From the NCBI GenBank assembly GCA_017453685.1, contig JAFTEL010000093.1:1-42366 (forward strand): a DNA stretch of 42,366 nt. Direction: 5' to 3'. The notes below the pieces were generated by a model. The model saw nothing but the letters and a program-made list of their open reading frames with translations. It had not been told where the DNA came from and did not search any database. Position 1 is the first letter of the stretch. Every line of letters begins with the position of its first letter. Source of the DNA: Clostridia bacterium. GTDB lineage: Bacteria > Bacillota > Clostridia > Oscillospirales > Acutalibacteraceae. Both the position numbers and the translations under genes were made by a program. Positions 1-8,398 of the stretch are shown one piece after another.

Positions 1-1229
1 ACGCCGTCCGGCCGCAAGCCGCTGCGGTATTCTTCATAGTCGATGCAGTCGGCGATCATCAGCGACTGCAGCACGGTGCCCGCGCCGAGGGAGGCGCCGG
101 CAAGGGTGAACATGAGCGCGTAGATCGATAGGAAGAGCGGCGTGTCGACGTTATGCGTGCCGTTCGGGCCGCTCGCGATCTCATAGCAGACAAAGATCAT
201 GGCAAACGGGATCGCACTGAGCATATTCGACCAGTTGTAGAAGGTCTTTTTCTCGACTTTTCTGACCACATTCGGCACGAGAACCATCATCAGCGTCTGA
301 CCGGCGAACAGGCCGATGCCGAGAATGGCGTAATATTTGAAGATTTTGGAAGGATCGCTGTTGGCGTAGTAGAAATTGACCAGCGTCATGGCGACGATCA
401 TCACGATCTGCTTGGGGCTGGACAGCACGCCCGAGATCAGAATCTGACGGAACGGGCGGTTGCTCCACATGAGCTTGAAGTTTTCGACGATGGAGTTTTT
501 CTTTTCACTGCCCTTGATGCGCTCGCGCGTGAAAATACCGGCGAGCTGGAACAGCGCGCAGCCGATGAGCGCAAAGCCCGCGGCGACGATCAGAAAACCG
601 TAGCGCTGCCCTTGCTTGAAGGCAAGGTCCTTGCCCAGATCGGCAAAGGCGGAGGTTTTGAGCGCGTTGCCGATGGCGATGGAGACAGGCTGAATGAGGA
701 TGAGCGTCACCGTGCCTCCGAGACCGGCGAACGCCCTTGCCAGCGACAACAGCTTGTTGCGGTGCTCATCGTTGCGGGTCATGACCGCCGTGATGCCCCA
801 GAGCGGAATGTCGCCGACGGTGTAGCACATGCCCCACAGCACATAGGTGAAGGCCGCCCACGCGATGATCAGCGCGTGGTTGGCATTCGGGCTGGTATAA
901 AAGCCGAAATTGGTGAAGCAAAGACTTGTGATGATGAACAGCGGCAGCGGGCAATACAGCAACCACGGGCGGCATTTGCCCCACTTGGTGCGGGTGCGGT
1001 CGACGAGCGTCCCCATCATCGGGTCGTTGAACGCGTCCCACACTCTTGCGCCCGCCATGATGGCGCCGACGGCGAGAGCCGGCAGGAAAATGACCGACTC
1101 AAAGTAATACTGCAGACCGGTGCCGACGATCTGATAGATCATGTTCTGACCGATGATGCCCCAGAGGTAGGCGTTGCGCTCTTTGGCGGTGTAGGTCGTG
1201 ACGCCGTCGTAAGGCGTGTTCTTCTTCAC
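1..1229 (-). CDS. GPH-family sugar:cation symporter (MFS_2), 3' end cut by window edge
   Basis: Secondary transporter of the glycoside-pentoside-hexuronide:cation symporter family, expected in the cytoplasmic membrane to take up a sugar or glycoside with Na+ or H+. The reading frame is open from about 1238 down to the left edge, so the C-terminus is missing. The family's loop 2-3 signature is clear near residues 65-90 (DAFNDPMMGTLVDRTRTKWG, followed by RPWLL), and many hydrophobic segments follow. There are two possible starts. ATG at 1238 directly abuts AAAAAAGG, whereas GTG at 1229 has AAGGA eight bases upstream, so I prefer GTG. It is the last visible gene of an operon with the COG2426 protein (gap under 20 bases), the NUDIX fusion and the M20 peptidase. 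The substrate cannot be told from sequence. Confidence 0.88.
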   Translation of the reverse strand, partial: MKKNTPYDGVTTYTAKERNAYLWGIIGQNMIYQIVGTGLQYYFESVIFLPALAVGAIMAGARVWDAFNDPMMGTLVDRTRTKWGKCRPWLLYCPLPLFIITSLCFTNFGFYTSPNANHALIIAWAAFTYVLWGMCYTVGDIPLWGITAVMTRNDEHRNKLLSLARAFAGLGGTVTLILIQPVSIAIGNALKTSAFADLGKDLAFKQGQRYGFLIVAAGFALIGCALFQLAGIFTRERIKGSEKKNSIVENFKLMWSNRPFRQILISGVLSSPKQIVMIVAMTLVNFYYANSDPSKIFKYYAILGIGLFAGQTLMMVLVPNVVRKVEKKTFYNWSNMLSAIPFAMIFVCYEIASGPNGTHNVDTPLFLSIYALMFTLAGASLGAGTVLQSLMIADCIDYEEYRSGLRPDG

Positions 1230-1247
1230 AAAACTCATCCTTTTTTC

Positions 1248-1751
1248 TCAAAGATGGAAAAGTGCGGGCAGGCCGTAACTCAGACCCGCCACGATCAGCC
1301 CGGCGATCAATACGCCGACGGCGATGATCAGCGTGGCGTCGCGCACGCGCATATCCGCCAGCGCCGCCACCAGCGCGCCCGTCCAGCCACCGGTGCCGGG
1401 CAGGGGGATCGCCACGAACAGCAGCAGACCCCAGCCGCGGTATTTTTTGACCGTTTCGCTTTTGCGCTTGGAGCGGATCTCGAGCTTTTCAATGATTTTT
1501 TTCCAGAAACGGCGGTTTTTCAAAAACTTGAAGATCCTGCGAATGAACAACAGAATGAACGGAACCGGCAGCATATTGCCGATGTAGCAAATGATAAACG
1601 CGCGAAGCAGATCCATGTCGAGCAGCTTGGCGGCGATCAGACCGCCGCGCAGCTCCAGAATCGGGAACAGGGAAATGATGAACACGGTCAGCTCCGGCGG
1701 GATGCGGTTCTGAAACAAATCAACGAGTTGTTGTGCCAGATGTTCTGTCAA
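1248..1751 (-). CDS. COG2426 / small multidrug export-like membrane protein
   Basis: A 167-residue integral membrane protein of the COG2426 (PF06695, 'small multi-drug export') family. True transport function in this family is poorly established. About four hydrophobic stretches are visible (roughly residues 18-60, 62-70, 108-128 and 140-162). The family's conserved motif PLPGTGGWTGAL lies near residues 117-128, with a basic cytoplasmic stretch before it (residues 70-102). The start is TTG at 1751, overlapping the stop of the upstream NUDIX gene as TTGA. It has a strong Shine-Dalgarno GGAGGTGA eight bases upstream, so translational coupling is likely. It resembles DedA/SNARE-associated proteins only loosely. 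Confidence 0.85.
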   Translation of the reverse strand: MTEHLAQQLVDLFQNRIPPELTVFIISLFPILELRGGLIAAKLLDMDLLRAFIICYIGNMLPVPFILLFIRRIFKFLKNRRFWKKIIEKLEIRSKRKSETVKKYRGWGLLLFVAIPLPGTGGWTGALVAALADMRVRDATLIIAVGVLIAGLIVAGLSYGLPALFHL

Positions 1752-2506
1752 GTGTTCGTCACCTCCGGGATCGGCTGAGCCACACCGATTTTGATCAGGA
1801 AATTGTTGGCCTTTTCCAGAATGGTGCGGTCGTTTTCAAATTTCAGGATCTTCCACGCCTTCTGGTAATTGAGCCAGATGTAGTCTTCGATCTCTTCCTG
1901 CTGGATCACGGTCTGCGTATCGGTCGTTCCGGCGACGAAGATCGCAACGGATTTTTCGACCTTGCCCTGGATCGTGTATTCCGAGCGGGAAACGAAGCCG
2001 GGGTGAATATGGATATGAACGCCGGTTTCTTCGAGCACCTCGCGCATGGCGGTCTCTTCCTGCGTTTCGCCGGGTTCGATATGCCCCTTGGGAAAGCCCC
2101 AGTTGGCGCTGCGTTTGTTTTTGATGAGCAGATAGCGCAGTTCACCGTTGATCATGCGGTAGACGACCGCGCCGCAGCTGCTTTCATACAGGCAGTCAAT
2201 GGAATACCTGTCGCCCTCTCCTTCCGCATAGGCGATCGCCGCGCGGATATCGTTGACGATGAAGCGCGTGCTCTTGGGAGCGACGACCCAAAGGCACTCG
2301 CCGCTCTTGCGGCGGATGATCGCGATCACGCGCCCGTCAAAATTGCGAACGGGATGGTCGATGCCCATGATATAGGCGCCCAGCACGTTTTTCGCGTTGC
2401 AGCCGCTTTCGATCCTGCCGAAATTGAGCCGGTTGACCAAGCCGGTAGCAGGGTCTTTATCGTTGATGCGTTTTGTCACACAGACACGGACAAATTTTCC
2501 GAGCAT
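1748..2506 (-). CDS. NUDIX hydrolase with N-terminal inorganic-pyrophosphatase-like domain
   Basis: A 252-residue two-domain protein. Residues 1-105 resemble the short family I inorganic pyrophosphatase-like proteins of Firmicutes: the block AYIMGIDHPV..GRVIAIIRR..WVVAP matches their conserved core. The usual acidic residue before AYI is glycine here (G43). Residues 110-240 form a NUDIX domain with a complete Nudix box at 141-163 (GHIEPGETQEE...REVLEETGV), so diphosphate hydrolysis of a nucleoside or related substrate is likely. The substrate is unknown. The start at 2506 has AAAGGAGG nine bases upstream. It lies 39 bases after the M20 peptidase and overlaps the next gene by four bases. The NUDIX call is firm, and the N-terminal assignment is by remembered similarity. 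Confidence 0.88.
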   Translation of the reverse strand: MLGKFVRVCVTKRINDKDPATGLVNRLNFGRIESGCNAKNVLGAYIMGIDHPVRNFDGRVIAIIRRKSGECLWVVAPKSTRFIVNDIRAAIAYAEGEGDRYSIDCLYESSCGAVVYRMINGELRYLLIKNKRSANWGFPKGHIEPGETQEETAMREVLEETGVHIHIHPGFVSRSEYTIQGKVEKSVAIFVAGTTDTQTVIQQEEIEDYIWLNYQKAWKILKFENDRTILEKANNFLIKIGVAQPIPEVTNT

Positions 2507-2545
2507 CGGCTCAGTCCTCCTTTCGTTGAAATGGAATCGTTTGGT

Positions 2546-4015
2546 TTATTCGCTCGCAAGAGCGCGGATATAGCGTTTGAAGAAGACGACTGCCTCGCCC
2601 ACCGAGTCGACCGGCAGGCGCTCGTCGGTGCCGTGGGTGCACAGCAGCAGCTTCGTGTCGGCGATGAAGGGCGAAAAACGGTAAACGTGATCGCAGATGC
2701 CCTCATAGTAGCACGCGTCGGTGCCGCCCATGACCAGGAACGGCGCGACCGCGGCGTCCGGATGATTGGCGGTGGTCACGCTCTCGATCACGCGGAACGC
2801 GCGGGAATCGGTGGAAGAAAACCTGGACGCCTCTTTGCTTTTGAGCGTTTTGACGATGATCTTCTTGTTGCGGACGACCTTGTGGATATGCTTTTCGATA
2901 TCGGCAATGCTCGTGCCGGGCATCGCGCGGAAATTGACCACGATGCTCGCGTTCTGCGGCAGAACGTTGGCGGCGGGACTGCCGCTGGCCATGGTGACGC
3001 CGGTGGTGCTGCGGATGAGGCTCGCAGCCGGCGGAATCTGTTTCATCACTTCGCGCACCAAAGGCATGAGCAGCGGAAAATTGCACAGAACCAGACGCGC
3101 CGGATAGGAGGATTTGCGGCCGATCGTGTCAAACAGATCGGTCAAAAAAGGCATGACCTGCGCTTTGAACTGGTGATTTTCCAGGTCGGAAATGACCTTC
3201 GCCATTTCGCCCAGACCGGAGTGTTTCGGCGGCTGGGACGAATGACCGCCCTTGGTCTCGAGGCTGATCTCAAAATCGGCGTAACCCTTTTCGGCAATAC
3301 CGACGCCCGCCAGGTAGCCGTCAAAAAAGCCTTTGACATGCACCGGCAGAATGGCGCCGCCCTCGTCGAGAACGCTGTCCAGATGAACGCCTCGCTCCGC
3401 CAGCAGCGTCGCCATGGCTTTGGCGCCGCCGTTTTCGCTGCCGACCACTTCTTCATCGCAGCCGAAGCACAGATAGACGTCACGCTCCGGCTCGAAGCCC
3501 TCTTCCAGCAGAGTCTCCACGGCTTCCATCACGCCGATGAGGTGGTTTTTCATATCGAGCGCGCCGCGCCCCCAGATAAATTCGCCGTCGTTATGGCCGC
3601 TGAACGCGGGATAGGTCCAATCCTCTTCCGTTCCGGGCGCGACCGGCACCACGTCCTGATGCGACAACAGCGCAATCGGCTCTAAATCGGGATTTTTGCC
3701 CTTCCAGTAAAAGAGGAGATTCGCGTCGGTCACGACCTCTTTTTCGAGTTTTTCATGGATGAGCGGATAGGATTCCTCCAAAAAGCGGTGAAAACGGTCG
3801 AACTGAGACCAATCCACTTTGGCTTTGTCGGGGTGAGATATGGTCGGGATCTGAAGCGCCTGACTGATGCGCTCGCAGGCTCTCTCAGCGTCGCAGGTTT
3901 CGGGCTGAAGCGCGATCGCGGTTTTCTTTTCCGGCTTGTAAACGGCGGCGTGGACACAGTTTGCCGCCGCGGCCGCGCCGAGCGCGCCGAGGATGACTTT
4001 CGTGCGTTTCTTCAT
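2546..4015 (-). CDS. M20 family metallopeptidase (PM20D1/carboxypeptidase S-like)
   Basis: A 489-residue dinuclear zinc peptidase of family M20, closest in layout to the yeast carboxypeptidase S/PM20D1 group. These cleave dipeptides, C-terminal residues or N-acyl amino acids. Visible motifs are SHQD (H119, D121), the bridging Asp in GRGALDMKN (D154), the catalytic pair CDEE (E188-E189), D217 and a C-terminal HGTDE. The dimerisation (lid) domain runs about residues 230-370. Residues 6-25 are hydrophobic after MKKR, so the protein is probably membrane-anchored or exported. The start has AGGAGA eight bases upstream. It is the first gene of the operon with the NUDIX fusion, COG2426 and GPH genes. 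The specific substrate is unknown. Confidence 0.9.
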   Translation of the reverse strand: MKKRTKVILGALGAAAAANCVHAAVYKPEKKTAIALQPETCDAERACERISQALQIPTISHPDKAKVDWSQFDRFHRFLEESYPLIHEKLEKEVVTDANLLFYWKGKNPDLEPIALLSHQDVVPVAPGTEEDWTYPAFSGHNDGEFIWGRGALDMKNHLIGVMEAVETLLEEGFEPERDVYLCFGCDEEVVGSENGGAKAMATLLAERGVHLDSVLDEGGAILPVHVKGFFDGYLAGVGIAEKGYADFEISLETKGGHSSQPPKHSGLGEMAKVISDLENHQFKAQVMPFLTDLFDTIGRKSSYPARLVLCNFPLLMPLVREVMKQIPPAASLIRSTTGVTMASGSPAANVLPQNASIVVNFRAMPGTSIADIEKHIHKVVRNKKIIVKTLKSKEASRFSSTDSRAFRVIESVTTANHPDAAVAPFLVMGGTDACYYEGICDHVYRFSPFIADTKLLLCTHGTDERLPVDSVGEAVVFFKRYIRALASE

Positions 4016-4036
4016 AAAGCTGTTCTCCTGTATGTC

Positions 4037-4065
4037 AATATCTTTTGGCGATCTCTTTTTAACAA
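4037..4065 (-). promoter_or_regulatory. Putative promoter of the M20 peptidase operon
   Basis: On the minus strand a TTGTTA (-35) is followed after 17 bases by GATATT (-10), placing the transcription start about 15 bases upstream of the peptidase ATG. The -35 box sits at the edge of the palindromic element, so that element may have contributed it. The boxes match consensus only moderately. Confidence 0.4.
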
Positions 4066-4223
4066 GCGCTGATTGAATGGGACGTGTGCAGATTGACGAG
4101 AAGATTTTTCGTCAAATGCAGCAAAAAACGCAGGTAATACTTGGTGTATTGCCGAGTATTTTTGCAATATCTGACGGAAAAGATTCCGTCAAGATGCGTG
4201 CAGACCATTGAATCAGGGGTTGC
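4064..4223. repeat. Imperfect palindromic, cloverleaf-like element (MITE/REP-like)
   Basis: This non-coding block fills the gap between hisI and the M20 peptidase. Its outer arms CTGATTGAATGG (4069-4080) and CCATTGAATCAG (4205-4216) are inverted repeats with one mismatch. Inside lie three further hairpins. The first is TTGACG/CGTCAA (4093-4098 with 4110-4115). The second is a long imperfect central palindrome with about 17 of 25 positions complementary (about 4116-4165). The third is TGACGG/CCGTCA (4172-4177 with 4186-4191). The whole block could fold as a three-armed structure in DNA or RNA. There is no U-tract, so it is not a standard terminator. The regularity suggests a dispersed repeat. 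No second copy was seen in this window. Confidence 0.7.
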
Positions 4224-4541
4224 TTATTCCTCAGGCCAGATGCGGCGGTGGAAGCAGCTACTCTTGCCCTTGTGGCAGGCGTTGCCGGTCTGGTGAACTT
4301 TCATGAGGAGCGAATCGTTGTCGCAATCCGCGTAAATGCTCACGACCGTCTGCTTCTGTTCCGTGCGCTTTTTCCAGAGCTTGCCGTTGCTGCGGCTGCA
4401 GTACCACGCCTCACCCGTTTCGATGGTCTTTTCCAAAGCCTGCTGGTTCATAAAGGCAACGTGGAGCACCTTGCCGGTGTCCTTGTCTTTGACCACGACG
4501 GGAATGTTGGAATGATGCTGAAAATACTTGTTGGTATCCAT
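4224..4541 (-). CDS. hisI: Phosphoribosyl-AMP cyclohydrolase HisI, divergent
   Basis: Histidine biosynthesis step 3: it hydrolytically opens the purine ring of phosphoribosyl-AMP. At 105 residues it matches monofunctional HisI length. The metal-binding motifs are intact: DCDND at residues 72-76 (Mg2+ ligands in the family) and ACH/SSCF with C89 and C96 (Zn2+ ligands). The usual GETSG loop after LW is replaced by KKRTEQKQ and is about two residues shorter. I prefer ATG at 4541, which follows a G-rich stretch. A GTG at 4556 would add five residues but has no visible ribosome site. It follows polC with an 11- to 26-base gap and is the last gene of that operon. No other his genes are present here. 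Confidence 0.85.
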   Translation of the reverse strand: MDTNKYFQHHSNIPVVVKDKDTGKVLHVAFMNQQALEKTIETGEAWYCSRSNGKLWKKRTEQKQTVVSIYADCDNDSLLMKVHQTGNACHKGKSSCFHRRIWPEE

Positions 4542-4567
4542 ATCTTTAACCCCCACAAAGAATCCGA

Positions 4568-7500
4568 TTACATGTCAAAAAAGCTGATCTGCATATTGTC
4601 CGGCAGGCAGTCCAGCGCGCCCGCATTTTTCAAAGCCGTAATTACGCTGCTGGAAACGCCGGCTCTGCGCTGGAATTCATCCACGCAAACAAATTCGCCC
4701 TCTCCGTCATCGCGGGCGGCGGCGAGCGCCTTGGCGGCGTTCTCGCCCGTGCCGATGAGGGAGCAGAAAGCCAAACGAATCTTTCCGTCCTCAATTTTGA
4801 AAACGGTCGCGTCGGATTTATAGATGTCGATGGGCAAAAACTCGATGCCCCTCGCCTTCATTTCCAAAAGCACCTGCAGCGCCGTGTACTGAGACAGTTC
4901 CTTCGGCGTCGCCTCTTTGCCTTTGTCGGTGATCTCTTTCATCTTGCGGCGAACCTGATCGATGCTCAGCAGAATGGTGTCGGCGTCCAGATCCTCGCCG
5001 CGCACCGTCAGATAGGCGGCGTAATAGGCGAGTTTATGGTAAATCTTATACCATCCCAGCCGAAGCGCCGCGATGACGTAGGCGGCGGCGTGCGCTTTGG
5101 GGAACATGTATTTGATCTTCAGGCACGAATCAATGTACCACTCCGGCACGTTGTGTTCGCGCATCTGCCGTTTATGTTCCTCCGTGAGCAGCTTGGGCGC
5201 GTTGCCCTTACGCACGATCTCCATGATCTTGAACGCCATGTCGGGTTCCAGCCCTTTGTGCATAAGGTAGACCATGATGCTGTCACGGGTTCCGATCACG
5301 TCGGAAATGGTGCAGGTTCCGTTGTGGATCAGCTCCTGCGCGTTGCCCAGCCAAACGTCGGTGCCGTGGGAAAGACCGGAGATCTGCAGCAGGTCCGAAA
5401 AGCCCTTCGGCTGCGCTTCGAGCAGCATCTGCCGCACAAAGCTCGTGCCCATTTCGGGGATGGAAAGCGTGCCGGTCTCGCAGTCGATATCCTCGGGCTT
5501 GATACCCAGCGGCTCGGTGCTGACGATCATCTCATACAGCTTTTTATCGCAGACGTCCGCGTCGGTGACCTTAATGCCCGTGAAATCTTCCAGGTATTTG
5601 TAAAGCGTCGGCACATCGTGACCGAGGTTGTCGAGCTTGAGGATGGTGTCGTGCAGCGCATGGAAGTCAAAGTGCGTGGTGCGGGAGTTGGCGTCCACAT
5701 CGTCCGCCGGGTGCTGAATGGGCGTGAAATCCTCCGCCTCCATATGGTTGGGAACGATGACCATGCCGCCCGGGTGCTGACCCGTGGTGCGCTTGATGCC
5801 GGTGCACCCGCGGCACAGGCGGTCGATCTCGGCGTTATGAACCGAAACGCCCTTTTCTTCAAAGTATTTTTTTACAAAGCCGAACGCGGTCTTGTCCGCC
5901 ACGGTGCTGACCGTGCCCGCCTTGAACACGTGGGAAAGGCCGAACAGCTCTTCGGTGTAGCGGTGCGCGCGGGACTGGTATTCGCCCGAGAAATTCAGGT
6001 CGATATCGGGCGATTTGTCGCCCTTGAAGCCGAGGAAGGTCTCGAAGGGGATATCGTGTCCGTCGCGCGTCATGGGACTGCCGCAATTCGGGCAGTTCTT
6101 CGGCGGCAGGTCAAAGCCGGAGCCGACCTCGCCGTTGAGGAAAAACTCGCTGTGCTTGCAGTTTTTGCAAAGGTAGAACGGCGCCAGCGGCATGACCTCG
6201 GAAATGCCCGCCATGGAGGCGACGAACGAGGAACCGACCGAACCACGGGAACCGACGTAGTAGCCGTGATCCATGGAGTTCTTGACCAGCTTCTGCGCGA
6301 TCATATAGAGCACGGCAAAGCCGTTTTTGATGATGGAGTTGAGCTCTTTTTCCAGCCGCTTGGCCACGTATTCGGGCACGGGGTCGCCGAACATTTCTTT
6401 GGCTTTATCCCAGCAAAGGCGGGTCAGCTCTTCTTCCGACCCGGGAATGCTCGGCGGATAGTTGCCGTTGGGGATCGGGATCAGGCGGTCGACGCAGTCA
6501 GCGATCAAGCCGGGGTTGGTGATGACCACCTCTTTGGCGGTCTCTTCGCCGAGGTAGGCAAATTCCGCCAGCATTTCCTCCGTGTTGCGGAAAAACAGGG
6601 GTGCCTGATTGTCGGCGTCCTTAAACCCCTGCCCCGCCATCAAGATGGCGCGGAACTGCGCGTCCGTCGGGTCGATGAAATGCACGTCGCAGGTCGCCAC
6701 GACCGGCTTATGGAGCCGATCCGCCAGATGAACCAGCTTTTTGTTCAGGTTCTCCAGATCCGTGCGGCTGACGATCTGCGGATATTCATCGGATTCCAAC
6801 ATAAAGCGGTTGTTGTCGACCGGCTGAATTTCGATGTAATCGTAAAACGACGCAATGTGCAGCAGCGCTTCGTCCGTTCCGTGCATCATGGTGCGGAACA
6901 CTTCGCCCGCTTCGCACGCGCTGCCGATGATGAGCCCCTCCCGCAGCGCGATCAGCTCGCTCTTGGGGATGCGGGGTCTTTTATAGAAATAATCCAGATT
7001 GGATTTTGTGATCAGTTTGTAAAGATTCTTGAGCCCGACGTTGTTTTTGGCGATCAGGATGATGTGGTATGACGGCAGCGTTTTCGGGTCCCGCCCCGCG
7101 CCGTCGCCGTCAACATCGTTGACCAGATAACCCTCCATGCCGAACAGCAGCTTGATATCGCTGCCCTTCGCCGCCTTGACCGCATCGGGAAACGCCTGAA
7201 CGACGCCGTGATCGGTGATGGCGATCGCCTTGTGTCCCCACCCTATGGCGCGCTTGACCAGATCTTTCACGTCGGTCATGCCGTCCATCGCAGACATGCG
7301 GGTATGCAGATGGAGTTCCACGCGCTTTTCGGGCGCATCGTCGGTTTTGCCGAGTTTATCAATGGACGCCAGCGCTTTGACGTCCAGCACGTTTTCACGC
7401 GCGTATTTATCATAGACGACGCTGCCGCGAAGCAGGATTGTCATGCCGTCCTTGAGTTTCTGCGTCAGATACTCCGTGTTCTCGTTCGTGCCGTAGATTT

Positions 7501-8362
7501 TGGCGGAATAAGAGCCGCTCTGATCCGAAAGGTTAAAGGTAATGATGCGGTTGCGGTTGTCGCGTGTGGTGCGTATATCCAGTGCAAACACGTCGCCCCA
7601 AACGAGAGCGGAGCCAATGTCCTGACACAGTTCGGCAATCGGGGTCGGGCGCTTGGCAGGCAGCCGCTCCCCGTAAAGCATCTTGGCATACTTCACGCAG
7701 ATCGGCAGATCATCATAGCTGCGTTCCAGCTTTTTTTCAATCACGGGTTCGCTCTGCTTCGCCTTGGTCTCGTCCATCCGGCGCTGCATTTCACGCAGAT
7801 CGGGCTCGTCCTGCCCCTCGTCCGCTTCCAGCAAAACGGGAACGTTCAGCCCGTAAAGCTCGTTGAGAATGGCGGAAAGCTCTTTTTCAACGCCGAGCGG
7901 CTTCAGGATCGCCAAACCCGCCTTGGAGACGAAAAAGCGGCAGCCGTCATTTTTCATTTCGAGTCTCGCGCCGCTCATAAAGCCATTGACCAGCGGCACG
8001 CGCTTTTTGAGTTCAGCCGCCACATGCCGAACCTCGATGGAAACCGAGGACGGATCGACCGAAGGCATTTCGTTTTCCGTTTCCTCGATCGGCTGTTCCA
8101 CGGGAAGAAACGTGACCGAACAGACGGCGCGGTTGAGTTTCAGGGCTTGTCTGAGCTTGTTTTCCAAAGCGGAAGCGTCAAAACCAATCTTGGGTTCCCC
8201 GCGGAACGTGACCGTCACCGTCAGGTCACGGTCTGCCGCGTTCACAGCGATCTCCACGCGCTCGGCGCAACGGTATTCAGTTGTCGCCTCAGCGCCGATG
8301 ACGGGCGTGAGCAGTTCAAAGAATTGTTCGCCGTTCATAAATCGCCGAAATCCCGCGTTCAC
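4568..8362 (-). CDS. polC: DNA polymerase III alpha subunit, PolC type, lacking the inserted exonuclease
   Basis: Replicative DNA polymerase of low-GC Gram-positive bacteria. It has 1264 residues, whereas typical PolC has about 1400-1450. Domain order: N-terminal domain (1-230), OB fold (about 241-335), PHP domain (about 345-600), polymerase core with catalytic PDID (D786, D788), a zinc finger (C732, C735, C757, C760) and a C-terminal clamp-binding motif QISFFDM. PHP metal ligands look complete: HLHT 351-354, D384-H385, E410, H433, C483, D559-H561. In ordinary PolC a DEDD proofreading exonuclease is inserted within PHP after the G(M/L)E segment. Here residues 410-440 run straight on, so that insert is absent. 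GTG at 8362 has AGGAAG about 13 bases upstream, and ATG at 8338 is an alternative. The gene follows ispG by 36 bases. Confidence 0.96.
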   Translation of the reverse strand: MNAGFRRFMNGEQFFELLTPVIGAEATTEYRCAERVEIAVNAADRDLTVTVTFRGEPKIGFDASALENKLRQALKLNRAVCSVTFLPVEQPIEETENEMPSVDPSSVSIEVRHVAAELKKRVPLVNGFMSGARLEMKNDGCRFFVSKAGLAILKPLGVEKELSAILNELYGLNVPVLLEADEGQDEPDLREMQRRMDETKAKQSEPVIEKKLERSYDDLPICVKYAKMLYGERLPAKRPTPIAELCQDIGSALVWGDVFALDIRTTRDNRNRIITFNLSDQSGSYSAKIYGTNENTEYLTQKLKDGMTILLRGSVVYDKYARENVLDVKALASIDKLGKTDDAPEKRVELHLHTRMSAMDGMTDVKDLVKRAIGWGHKAIAITDHGVVQAFPDAVKAAKGSDIKLLFGMEGYLVNDVDGDGAGRDPKTLPSYHIILIAKNNVGLKNLYKLITKSNLDYFYKRPRIPKSELIALREGLIIGSACEAGEVFRTMMHGTDEALLHIASFYDYIEIQPVDNNRFMLESDEYPQIVSRTDLENLNKKLVHLADRLHKPVVATCDVHFIDPTDAQFRAILMAGQGFKDADNQAPLFFRNTEEMLAEFAYLGEETAKEVVITNPGLIADCVDRLIPIPNGNYPPSIPGSEEELTRLCWDKAKEMFGDPVPEYVAKRLEKELNSIIKNGFAVLYMIAQKLVKNSMDHGYYVGSRGSVGSSFVASMAGISEVMPLAPFYLCKNCKHSEFFLNGEVGSGFDLPPKNCPNCGSPMTRDGHDIPFETFLGFKGDKSPDIDLNFSGEYQSRAHRYTEELFGLSHVFKAGTVSTVADKTAFGFVKKYFEEKGVSVHNAEIDRLCRGCTGIKRTTGQHPGGMVIVPNHMEAEDFTPIQHPADDVDANSRTTHFDFHALHDTILKLDNLGHDVPTLYKYLEDFTGIKVTDADVCDKKLYEMIVSTEPLGIKPEDIDCETGTLSIPEMGTSFVRQMLLEAQPKGFSDLLQISGLSHGTDVWLGNAQELIHNGTCTISDVIGTRDSIMVYLMHKGLEPDMAFKIMEIVRKGNAPKLLTEEHKRQMREHNVPEWYIDSCLKIKYMFPKAHAAAYVIAALRLGWYKIYHKLAYYAAYLTVRGEDLDADTILLSIDQVRRKMKEITDKGKEATPKELSQYTALQVLLEMKARGIEFLPIDIYKSDATVFKIEDGKIRLAFCSLIGTGENAAKALAAARDDGEGEFVCVDEFQRRAGVSSSVITALKNAGALDCLPDNMQISFFDM

Positions 8363-8398
8363 GCAATACCCGAACGCTTCCTTTCTTCAAAAGTAAAC

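Noticed and set aside
153-3685. Long plus-strand reading frames opposite the transporter, NUDIX and peptidase genes
   Set aside because: They lie antisense to genes with clear motifs and ribosome sites. Their translations are rich in His, Arg, Asp and Gly with no domain, as expected for shadows in GC-rich DNA.
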